Below, in pieces: positions 7,134 to 14,515 of a stretch of DNA of 64,000 bases. The stretch's first letter is position 1. Every line of letters starts with the position of its first letter. Position numbers and translations under genes: made by a program. The stretch comes from JANXXV01 sp038230275 (lineage in GTDB: Bacteria; Acidobacteriota; Terriglobia; Bryobacterales; Bryobacteraceae). The notes beneath the pieces were generated by a model that searched no databases, had not been told where the DNA came from, and saw only the letters and a program-made list of their open reading frames with translations. Where the stretch lies: assembly GCA_038230275.1 (NCBI GenBank), contig JBBRNO010000017.1, forward strand, positions 1 through 64,000, given 5' to 3'.

Positions 7134-8083
7134 ATGCTCACTGGCCGCTCGGCGAGGCCGTACTTAAAGATCAGATTCTGGAAGTCTTTCTGATAGAACA
7201 CTTGGATATTGATGTGAGGGTAAATGGTTCGCAACAGTTTGACCTTGCGGTTTTTCTTAGTTACGTGGGCTTGTTTCATGGTGGTCAACTCCACGTATAG
7301 ATCTACTTCGGGCAGGTAAAAATCGGGTGTGAAGCTTTCGAGGGGCTTGCCGTCTTTTCCCCATTGCACGGGAAAGCTGCGCGGCTCATATTCCCAGGCG
7401 ATGCGATAGAAGTCCAGCAGATTGGCAAAGATTTCCTCGCTGGGATGCATGAAGGCGGCGCGCTTGATGCTCATTTTTCCTGGGGGCACGATTCCGTAGC
7501 GGGCCAACTGGAGACGGAGCTGAAACTGCACTTGCGCTTCGGTGCTCGCCGGTAGCAAGCCTTGGTCGACCAACCCCATGGAAGCGACGACGCTCTCGAT
7601 GACGGATGCCATTCGCTCGCAATCCAGGAACTCTTCGTTCAGGCTGACGTCGAAGTCCGAGAGGCGGGCGACGGACCGCCCGAACTTCCGTTTGCGGTCC
7701 GCTTTCTCGTCCTCGTCGAGTTTGTGTAACAGGTCGAGTGCCGCGGGGCGTTCAATCTGGAAATCGATCATGAGGGAACCGGCGCGGCGGGAATCCGGAG
7801 CGGTGATCTGGACGCGCAAGGCTCCGGGAAGATTCTTGAATAGCACCTCTGAACCATGGGCTGCCGCGACTACATGGTGATCCACCGCGATGCGCGCCAG
7901 CATGGAGGCGACGACGTGGCGATAGGCGCGGTCGGGAATGGGAAATTCCGCGCCAAATTCGGCATCCATCATGGCGCGGAGGCGGCTTTCGGTGATCAGT
8001 TCGAAGCGTAAACGTTGGGCGCAAATCCGGGCGACCTCTTCCGTTCGGCATCCTGGGGCGCCGGAAAGAGTGATCAATGCCAT
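7130..8083 (-). CDS. Cytidylate-kinase-like N-terminus fused to PD-(D/E)XK-like domain
   Basis: 317-aa two-part protein. Residues 1-170 look like the cytidylate kinase-like family: ITLSGAPGCRTEEVARICAQ (4-23) occupies the P-loop place but lacks the Walker A lysine, and the basic RKRKFGR stretch (130-136) lies in the lid region. Residues 205-310 look like a restriction-endonuclease fold: SEEIFANLLDF (215-225), FTPDFYLPEVDLYVELT (251-267, giving PD...ELT with D254 and E265), then KKNRKVKLLR (276-285). The usual Lys of ExK is Thr267. It overlaps hpt by 4 nt, suggesting a nucleotide-linked role, and is divergent from a GNAT gene 19 bp away. Both domain calls are by eye; the activity is unknown. 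Confidence 0.65.
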   Translation of the reverse strand: MALITLSGAPGCRTEEVARICAQRLRFELITESRLRAMMDAEFGAEFPIPDRAYRHVVASMLARIAVDHHVVAAAHGSEVLFKNLPGALRVQITAPDSRRAGSLMIDFQIERPAALDLLHKLDEDEKADRKRKFGRSVARLSDFDVSLNEEFLDCERMASVIESVVASMGLVDQGLLPASTEAQVQFQLRLQLARYGIVPPGKMSIKRAAFMHPSEEIFANLLDFYRIAWEYEPRSFPVQWGKDGKPLESFTPDFYLPEVDLYVELTTMKQAHVTKKNRKVKLLRTIYPHINIQVFYQKDFQNLIFKYGLAERPVSI

Positions 8084-8102
8084 CGCATGTTATCGTACCA
8101 AG

Positions 8103-8558
8103 ATGCTTGAACGTGACGCCCCGCATGTCCGGCGTGCAACGGCCGCCGATGCTGAGGCAATTCTGCAACTGGTGGATGCGTTGGCCGACTATGAGAGCCT
8201 GGCGCGCCCGTCGGGGGAAGCCAAGCAGCGTCTGGTAGCCGACTTGAACCGGCGATATGATGCCTGGCTTGCGGAGGTGGACGGCAAACCGGCCGGTTAC
8301 GCTTTTGCGTTTGAAACCTACTCCAGCTTTCTGGCGCTGCCGACGCTGTATCTGGAAGACCTGTTTGTCCTACCCGAATACCGCAGCCGGAAGGCAGGGC
8401 TGGCACTGTTCAGCGAAGTGTGCGACGAAGCTAAGCGCAGGGGGTGTGGGCGGATGGAGTGGACGGTGTTGGACTGGAACGAGCTGGCGATCCAGTTCTA
8501 CCAGCGCGCCGGGGCAGTATACATGAAGGAGTGGCACCTTTACCGCATTGTGCTTTGA
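8103..8558 (+). CDS. GNAT family N-acetyltransferase
   Basis: 151-aa single-domain acetyltransferase, from the ATG at 8103; a longer frame upstream would run across the divergent promoter region and is not needed. The sequence LYLEDLFVLPEYRSRKAGLALF holds motif A, with the acetyl-CoA loop in the degenerate form RSRKAG, followed by CGRMEWTVLDWNELAIQFYQRAGA and EWHLYRI. The VLDWN..A..FY..AGA pattern is characteristic of the spermidine/diamine acetyltransferase (SSAT-like) branch, so a polyamine or small amine substrate is possible but unproven. Its last 19 bp overlap the end of the convergent HupE-like gene. Confidence 0.85.
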   Translation: MLERDAPHVRRATAADAEAILQLVDALADYESLARPSGEAKQRLVADLNRRYDAWLAEVDGKPAGYAFAFETYSSFLALPTLYLEDLFVLPEYRSRKAGLALFSEVCDEAKRRGCGRMEWTVLDWNELAIQFYQRAGAVYMKEWHLYRIVL

Positions 8559-9463
8559 CCGAACCAAACCAGGCCGACGCCGATCAGCAGCATTGCCACG
8601 TAGCGGTGGAGGCGCGGAACTCGCCGCGTGAGTAACCAGAGAATCAGGATGAGCGTGAGTTCGGTGGAGACGACTCCGGCCATCACGTACGCGGCGCGAT
8701 ATTCGCTGCTGCGGATAAATAAGGCGAAGTACATGCCATGGAAGATTCCGAGAATGGCCGCGACGGCCCAGCGGTGGCCGGCGGTGGGCAGAAGCAAGAT
8801 TTCCACGGCCAAGTAGGCGACGGTGAGGCCCATGGCGGCCTCTATGAAGCGAGGGGATGGATTCCAGCGGATGAGGCAGGCGATTCCCTCGCCCAGCAGA
8901 AAAGCGGCGGTGAGCAAACCCAGTTCCTTCCAAGAGCGCGACGCTAACGCCAGGGCGAACAGGAACAGTAGACCGGCCACGGCGGTTGCGGCGCGCAACG
9001 CCCCGGCGAAGATTTCATTGATGGCGGTTTCGAGCGCGGTGAGCGGGCGGAAGCGCAGCGAGGCTTTCTCGAACGACACGTCGAAAATCGCCTGGTCCTG
9101 CTTTCCATCGCGAGAGGCGCGCAGCAGATGGACGTGGTTCGGAACGGTAATGCGTGCCAGATGGCATTCCACGTCGAGGGTGTCTACCGGAGCTGGGAAT
9201 TCATACGTTGCGTCGCAAACGAACATGCCATCGGCAGGGCTATCGTGACAGGACTTTTCGATCAGCTTTGCGTCGCGGCCGCCGCTGGAGAAGTGCAGGC
9301 TTTCGAATAATTGGCGGGGTGGGTCCTGCAGGTGAGTGATCTCATAGGCAGGCATTCGCAGTTGATAGGTGGCGCGGCTGCCCTGGATTTGCATGTCGCC
9401 ATTGCTCATGCTGATGGTGTGGGCGAAGAGCGGCGCGGTCCATAGAATTACCCACCACTTCAT
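8540..9463 (-). CDS. HupE/UreJ-type membrane protein
   Basis: 307-aa protein with a signal-like N-terminus (about 1-14), a roughly 135-residue extracytoplasmic domain containing two cysteines (SCHDSP and FVCDATYEF), and about six to seven hydrophobic segments in the second half (about 150-305). The pattern, including HRWAVAAILGIFHGMYFALF with its membrane histidine, matches the HupE/UreJ_2 family, some members of which are nickel or cobalt transport proteins; metal transport is only an inference. No hydrogenase or urease genes are in the window. It overlaps the upstream AI-2E-family gene by 4 nt and the converging GNAT gene at its 3' end. Confidence 0.7.
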   Translation of the reverse strand: MKWWVILWTAPLFAHTISMSNGDMQIQGSRATYQLRMPAYEITHLQDPPRQLFESLHFSSGGRDAKLIEKSCHDSPADGMFVCDATYEFPAPVDTLDVECHLARITVPNHVHLLRASRDGKQDQAIFDVSFEKASLRFRPLTALETAINEIFAGALRAATAVAGLLFLFALALASRSWKELGLLTAAFLLGEGIACLIRWNPSPRFIEAAMGLTVAYLAVEILLLPTAGHRWAVAAILGIFHGMYFALFIRSSEYRAAYVMAGVVSTELTLILILWLLTRRVPRLHRYVAMLLIGVGLVWFGQSTMR

Positions 9464-10500
9464 ACTTGGATTTTGCCTTTCTTAAACCGCACCAGGATTA
9501 CGCGCATGATAGCGAGGAACGGTACCGAGAGAAACATGCCCCAGATTCCACCGACTTCCTCGCCGGCGAGAACACCGAAGATTACCAGCAACGGATGCAG
9601 TTCCACGCCTTCACTCATGAGATGGGGAGAAAGGATGTAGTCCTGAAAGATGCGGTAGACCGCCAGGAAGATGAGTATCCACAAAACGTGCGGGAAGCCG
9701 CTGAATGCCGCCACCAGCAGGATTATCACAGAGGCTGTGAGAGGGCCCACGACGGGAATGAATTCGAGCATCGCACCCAGCACCGCGAGCAGCGCCGAGT
9801 AGGGCACGCGGAACACTTCCATGAAGATGAGGTAACTCCAGAACGTTGCGCCGGAAAGCAGGACCAGGGCACGGATGTACTTGCCGAGTAACATGTGCAG
9901 GTCGTCCAGCACCTCTTCCAGCGCGTCATGCCTGGGGCTGGTGTAGAAGTAGCTGAGCAAGTTGTGACGCATCTGCCGCGCATCCTTCAAAAAGAAGAAG
10001 CTGAGTACGGGTACCAGCACGAAGAAGAGGGCGCCGCCTGCCAGGGTGGCGACCTTGAGGCCGAAATTTTGCAGCATGGGGACGATTTGTTGGGCGCTGT
10101 TTTCCGTTTGAGCGCGGATGGCAACGATGATACGCGCGCGGTAGGGTTCCAGCCAGCCGGGGAGCGGTTGGCTCTCCAGGGTCTGACTCTTAATGAGTTC
10201 CGGCAGTCGCGTCAGCAAAGCCGATGCCTGGTCGGAAAGTTTCGATCCGAACGAAATGCCGCCGAGGATCAGAGCGGAAATCAGCACGGCATAGACGGCG
10301 GCGAGTGACAACCCGGGTGGAACACCGGGCGGTGTCCGGCTGTCCAAAAATTCCACCACCGGAGCGAGCAGGTAGGCGAAGAAGATGGCCAGGATGAACA
10401 GCAGGATGGCGCCGCGGGCGGTGTAGCTCATCCATGCGACAAGCGCGATGAGCAAGATGGTCCAGGTAATGTGCGCCGCGCGGTTATCGATACCAAGCAT
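9460..10500 (-). CDS. AI-2E family transporter (PerM/YdiK-like permease)
   Basis: 346-aa membrane protein with about eight hydrophobic segments: a pair at about 10-50, one near 65-85, one near 155-175, and a C-terminal cluster from about 205. The central hydrophilic stretch (LPELIKSQTLESQPLPGW) and the end block YILSPHLMSEGVELHPLLVIFGVLAGEEVGGIWGMFLSVP are hallmarks of the AI-2E transporter family (DUF20). Members include AI-2 exporters and Na/H antiporters; the substrate here is unknown. It begins at an ATG 38 bp from the divergent carboxyltransferase operon and is translationally coupled to the downstream HupE-like gene. Confidence 0.9.
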   Translation of the reverse strand: MLGIDNRAAHITWTILLIALVAWMSYTARGAILLFILAIFFAYLLAPVVEFLDSRTPPGVPPGLSLAAVYAVLISALILGGISFGSKLSDQASALLTRLPELIKSQTLESQPLPGWLEPYRARIIVAIRAQTENSAQQIVPMLQNFGLKVATLAGGALFFVLVPVLSFFFLKDARQMRHNLLSYFYTSPRHDALEEVLDDLHMLLGKYIRALVLLSGATFWSYLIFMEVFRVPYSALLAVLGAMLEFIPVVGPLTASVIILLVAAFSGFPHVLWILIFLAVYRIFQDYILSPHLMSEGVELHPLLVIFGVLAGEEVGGIWGMFLSVPFLAIMRVILVRFKKGKIQV

Positions 10501-10538
10501 CTCCAGCTAGCATAGCCGACACAGTAAACTAAGAGCGG

Positions 10539-12110
10539 ATGAAGCAACAAGTAGAGCAGCTTCAGGAATTGGAAGACCGTCTGCGGATGGGCGGCGGCGC
10601 GGCGAAGATCGACAAGCAGCATCGGGATGGGAAGCTGACGGCGCGGGAACGCATCGGCAAGCTGATCGATCACGGGTCCATGTTTCTGGAAGTGGGACTA
10701 CTGATTGCCTGGGACCGCTACGACGGGCAAGCGCCGGGTGCGGGCGTGGTTACGGGGCTGGCGCGTATTGAAGGGCGGCCGTGCGTGATTGTGGCCAACG
10801 ATGCCACGGTGAAGGCCGGGGCCTGGTGGCCCGAGACGATCACGAAAATACTGCGGGCGCAAGAGATTGCCATGCGCAACCGGCTGCCGATTGTGTATCT
10901 GGTGGATTCGGCCGGCGTCAACCTGCCGCTGCAGGACGGCATCTTTCCCGGGCAGTATGGCGCATCCCGCATCTTCTACTACAATTCGCTGATGCGGCAT
11001 AAGCTGCGCGTTCCGCAGATTGCGGCGGTAATGGGGCCGTGCATCGCGGGTGGAGCGTACCTGCCGGCGCTTAGCGATGTGATCATCATGGTGGAGAAGA
11101 CCAGCTTCATGGGGCTGGGCGGACCGAACCTGGTGAAGGGCGCGGTGGGACAGGTGATTGACGCGGAGTCACTGGGCGGCGCGGCGATGCATACGCGCAT
11201 CAGCGGCGTGGCGCACTTGCTGGCGAAGGACGATGCCGATTGTCTGGCTCTGATCCGGCAGCAGTTTCGTACGATTCCCGAAGCGGCGCCGAAGCTTCAT
11301 GCGGGTGCGCCGTCGAAATCCGCCGAGGGTCTTTATGACGTGCTGCCGGCCGATCACAGGGCGCCTTACGAAGTCACCGAGATTCTGGATCGCATCTTCG
11401 ATGCGGAAGATTACCTAGAGTTTCAACCGGGACATGCGCCGGAGATGCTGTGCGCCAGTGCGCGGCTGGCGGGGCATCCGGTGGCGATCATTGCCAACCG
11501 GCGCGGCTTTTTGCGAACTCCCGAGGGTCCGCGAATCGGCGGCATTGTTTATACGGAATCGGCGCGCAAGGTGGCGTACTTTGTGGATAACGCCGAACGC
11601 CACGGTACGCCGATCTTTTACATTCAGGACGTATCCGGCTTTATGGTGGGCGGCGAAGCGGAAAGTGAAGGCATTATCCGGGCTGGAGCGCAAATGGTGG
11701 AAACGATGGCCTGCGCGACGGTGCCGAAGATTGTGCTCACTACCAATCATGCAAGCGGCGCGGGTTACTATGCGATGGCCGCGCAGGGCTTCGATCCGCA
11801 CTTCGCCTTCGCCTGGCCTACGGCACGCATCGGTGTGATGGAAGGGGAATCGGCGGTGAAGGCCGTCCATGGTCCGGAGCTGGAAAAGCTGCAGAAAGAG
11901 GGCAAGGCGGTGCCGGAAGAGTTGCAGCGCAGGATCGACCAGACGCGAGCCGATTACGACCGCTGGCTGGATGCGAAGTTCGCCGCTGCGCGCGGCCATG
12001 TGGATGCATTGATCGATCCGCTGAGTACGCGCCGGGTTCTGACGTTCGCCCTGGAGGTGAGCATGTATTCGAAAAAGCCCAGCGAACATCTGGTGCTGGA
12101 GACGCTATGA
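10539..12110 (+). CDS. Acyl-CoA carboxylase, carboxyltransferase (beta) subunit
   Basis: 523-aa subunit that moves a carboxyl group from carboxybiotin to an acyl-CoA. The N- and C-terminal crotonase-like halves are clear: MGPCIAGGAYLPALSDVIIM with FMGLGGPNLVKGAVGQ in the first, and TNHASGAGYYAMAAQGFDPHFAFAWPTARIGVMEGE in the second. The type resembles 3-methylcrotonyl-, geranyl- or propionyl-CoA carboxylases. It heads a five-gene operon; the neighbouring AtuA homologues favour a geranyl/methylcrotonyl-type substrate, which is inference. No biotin carboxylase/BCCP alpha subunit gene is in the window, so it must be supplied from elsewhere. Confidence 0.9.
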   Translation: MKQQVEQLQELEDRLRMGGGAAKIDKQHRDGKLTARERIGKLIDHGSMFLEVGLLIAWDRYDGQAPGAGVVTGLARIEGRPCVIVANDATVKAGAWWPETITKILRAQEIAMRNRLPIVYLVDSAGVNLPLQDGIFPGQYGASRIFYYNSLMRHKLRVPQIAAVMGPCIAGGAYLPALSDVIIMVEKTSFMGLGGPNLVKGAVGQVIDAESLGGAAMHTRISGVAHLLAKDDADCLALIRQQFRTIPEAAPKLHAGAPSKSAEGLYDVLPADHRAPYEVTEILDRIFDAEDYLEFQPGHAPEMLCASARLAGHPVAIIANRRGFLRTPEGPRIGGIVYTESARKVAYFVDNAERHGTPIFYIQDVSGFMVGGEAESEGIIRAGAQMVETMACATVPKIVLTTNHASGAGYYAMAAQGFDPHFAFAWPTARIGVMEGESAVKAVHGPELEKLQKEGKAVPEELQRRIDQTRADYDRWLDAKFAAARGHVDALIDPLSTRRVLTFALEVSMYSKKPSEHLVLETL

Positions 12111-13441
12111 TCCGCATTGCCAATGGGCAGGGATTCTGGGGCGACTGGCTGGAAGCGCCGGTGCGCCTGGTGGAGCAGGGGCCGATCGATTATTTGATTC
12201 TGGACTATCTGGCGGAGATCACGATGTCCATTCTGCAGAAGCAGAAGAGGGACGATCCGAAGCTGGGGTACGCGCGGGACTTTCCGGTGTTGATTGGACG
12301 GGTGGCGAAGCTGCTGAAAGAGCGCGGCGTCAAGGTGATTGCGAATGCGGGCGGGGTGAATCCGTTTGCGTGCGCGCAGGAAGTCCGGCGGCTGGCTCCG
12401 GCGTTGCAGGTGGCGGTAGTGACGGGCGACGATATCTACAGCCGGATCGATGACATGCTGGCACGGGGCATCGCGATGAAGAGCATGGACAGCGGCGAGC
12501 CGTTGTCCACGATCCGCGATCAGATTTTGAGCGCCAACGCTTACATCGGTGCGTTTCCGCTGGTGGACGCGCTGGCGACTGGAGCCGACGTCATCATCGC
12601 CGGCCGTTGCACCGACACCGCGCTGGCGCTGGCGCCGATGATTCACCGCTTCGGATGGAAGGCCACGGACTACAACCTGATGGCTGCCGGGACCATTGCC
12701 GGACACATTGTGGAATGCGGCGCGCAGTGCACGGGTGGCAACTGCCAGGTGGACTGGCAGAGCATTCCGGATATGGCCAACGTGGGATACCCGATTATTG
12801 AGGCCGAGCCGGACGGTTCGTTTGTGATCACCAAGCATCGCGGCACGGGCGGCCGCGTGCACAGCGACGTGGTGAAGGAACAACTGCTCTATGAGCTGGG
12901 CGATCCGAAGAACTACATCACTCCGGATTGCGTGGCCGATTTCACCAGCATCAAGCTGGAAGACGTGGGCCCCGACCGCGTGCGCGTGTCCGGAATTCGC
13001 GGCGGCCCGCGCACGGAGACGCTAAAAGTTTCCATCAGCTACTCTTCGGGATGGAAAGCCCTTGGCACGCTGGTCTACAGTTGGCCGCAAGCGCTGGAGA
13101 AGGCGCAAGCGGCCGATGCCATTGTGCGCGAGCGATTGCGCGGGTTGGGCCTGAGCTACGACGAGATTTTCTCCGAGTATTTCGGCTATAACGCCTGTCA
13201 CGGCCCGGCGGCGCATCCTCCGGCGGATCCGCCTGAGATTCAACTGCGCATTGGGGTTCGCGGCCCGGACCGTAAAGCCGTGGACCGTTTTACGCGGGAG
13301 TTGATTCCGCTGGTGCTGAATGGCCCGCCGACGGCCACAGGCTTCGGAGATGGACGCCCGCCGGTGCGCGAAGTGGTAGCCTATTGGCCTGCTCTGGTGC
13401 CGCGCACGGAAATCGAAACCCGGGTAGAGGTGGTGGAATGA
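12107..13441 (+). CDS. Acyclic terpene utilization AtuA family protein (DUF1446)
   Basis: 444-aa DUF1446 protein, recognised by FWGDWLEAPVRLVE, PIDYLILDYLAEITMSIL near the N-terminus, NAGGVNPFACAQEV, GRCTDTALALAPM and the cysteine-containing CGAQCTGGNCQVDW. AtuA homologues are needed for citronellol/geraniol degradation in Pseudomonas, but their reaction is not established. It overlaps the carboxyltransferase gene by 4 nt (ATGA). The C-terminal domain that is fused in many AtuA proteins is absent here and is encoded separately by the next gene, again through a 4-nt overlap. Confidence 0.85.
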   Translation: MIRIANGQGFWGDWLEAPVRLVEQGPIDYLILDYLAEITMSILQKQKRDDPKLGYARDFPVLIGRVAKLLKERGVKVIANAGGVNPFACAQEVRRLAPALQVAVVTGDDIYSRIDDMLARGIAMKSMDSGEPLSTIRDQILSANAYIGAFPLVDALATGADVIIAGRCTDTALALAPMIHRFGWKATDYNLMAAGTIAGHIVECGAQCTGGNCQVDWQSIPDMANVGYPIIEAEPDGSFVITKHRGTGGRVHSDVVKEQLLYELGDPKNYITPDCVADFTSIKLEDVGPDRVRVSGIRGGPRTETLKVSISYSSGWKALGTLVYSWPQALEKAQAADAIVRERLRGLGLSYDEIFSEYFGYNACHGPAAHPPADPPEIQLRIGVRGPDRKAVDRFTRELIPLVLNGPPTATGFGDGRPPVREVVAYWPALVPRTEIETRVEVVE

Positions 13442-13770
13442 AGATCCCGTTGTCTCAAATTGCCCATGGCCGTTCGGGCGACAAAGGCGACACGTCGAAC
13501 ATCGGCATCATCGCCTACCAGGAACGCCACTATCCGATACTGGTGCGCGAAGTGACGCCGGAACGTGTGAAGAAGCACTTCGGCGAACTGGTGAAGGGAG
13601 TGGTGAACCGCTATGAACTGCCCAATCTGGGTGCGCTCAACTTCTTGCTATACGAGGCGCTGGGCGGCGGCGGGACGCTGACCTTTCGCGTGGATGCGCA
13701 GGGGAAGACGATGAGTGCCGCGCTACTGCGCATGGAGATCGACGTTGACCAGCGAGAGCTTGACAGTTAG
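13438..13770 (+). CDS. AtuA-associated C-terminal domain protein
   Basis: 110-aa protein starting at the ATG overlapping the upstream stop (ATGA at 13438). Its sequence (HGRSGDKGDTSNIGIIAY, VVNRYELPNLGALNFLLYEALGGGG, DAQGKTMSAALL) corresponds to the C-terminal domain fused to AtuA in other bacteria. The likely role is a small subunit that completes the AtuA protein. It overlaps the following enoyl-CoA hydratase start by 26 nt. Function beyond association with AtuA is unknown. Confidence 0.8.
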   Translation: MKIPLSQIAHGRSGDKGDTSNIGIIAYQERHYPILVREVTPERVKKHFGELVKGVVNRYELPNLGALNFLLYEALGGGGTLTFRVDAQGKTMSAALLRMEIDVDQRELDS

Positions 13771-14515
13771 CCACGAGGGGCGCGTGTTGCGCCTGACCTT
13801 GAACCGGCCGGAGAAGCGGAATGCCTTGAGCATCGATCTTTGCCATGCGCTGGCCTGCGCCTTCGATGAAGCGTTGAAGGACCCGAACGTGGGCGCGATT
13901 TTGATTGACGCGAATGGACCCGTGTTCTCGGCCGGAATGGATCTGGATGAAGTGCTGCACGCCGATGCGGCTCCGCGCACCTACATCCATGAGAAGCTTT
14001 TTACGATTGGCGCCCGCAGCAACAAACCGATTGTGGCCGCGGTGCAAGGTCCGGCATTGGGTGGGGGACTGGGACTGGTGGCGAACGCGCACGTCGCCAT
14101 CGCTGCCCAGGGATGCACGTTCGGGTTGACTGAGATTCGGATTGCCATGTGGCCGTTCGTGATCTTTCGCTCCATTAAGACCGCGGTGGGAGAGCGGCGC
14201 GCGGTGGAACTGAGTCTGACGGGGCGCATCTTTAATACGCCGGAGGCGCTGCAATGGGGCATCATCCATGAAGTGGCACCGGCGGTGGAGCTGGATGACC
14301 GAGCCACGGCCATCGCCACACAACTGGCGGAGTCGAGTTCGCACACCATCGCGGAGGGTTTGGATTTCGTTCATGTCACGCGTGATGCCAACGCGCTTTC
14401 CTTCGGGAAGCTGGCGGCCGAGTATCGGGGTCGAGTTTTCGAGAGCGGGGACTTTGTGGAGGGAGTGACGGCCTTCCATGAGAAGCGTAAGCCCCGCTGG
14501 CATTCGGCGAAATAA
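13745..14515 (+). CDS. Enoyl-CoA hydratase/isomerase family protein
   Basis: 256 aa from a TTG at 13745, which follows GGAG by 6 nt; a GTG at 13715 would add ten residues of poor fit. Crotonase fold: VLRLTLNRPEKRNALS at the N-terminus, the first oxyanion-hole strand FSAGMDLDE, the second VQGPALGGGLGLVANAHVAIA, and FGLTEIRIAMWPF. The hydratase glutamate position appears kept in LTEI. In Atu-type pathways a hydratase follows the carboxylase step (AtuE-like), which suits this order of genes, but the substrate is inference. Confidence 0.85.
   Translation: MTSESLTVSHEGRVLRLTLNRPEKRNALSIDLCHALACAFDEALKDPNVGAILIDANGPVFSAGMDLDEVLHADAAPRTYIHEKLFTIGARSNKPIVAAVQGPALGGGLGLVANAHVAIAAQGCTFGLTEIRIAMWPFVIFRSIKTAVGERRAVELSLTGRIFNTPEALQWGIIHEVAPAVELDDRATAIATQLAESSSHTIAEGLDFVHVTRDANALSFGKLAAEYRGRVFESGDFVEGVTAFHEKRKPRWHSAK

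Noticed and set aside
9895..10308. 137-codon plus-strand frame inside the AI-2E-family gene
   Set aside because: Antisense to a well-supported membrane protein gene, without its own start signals.
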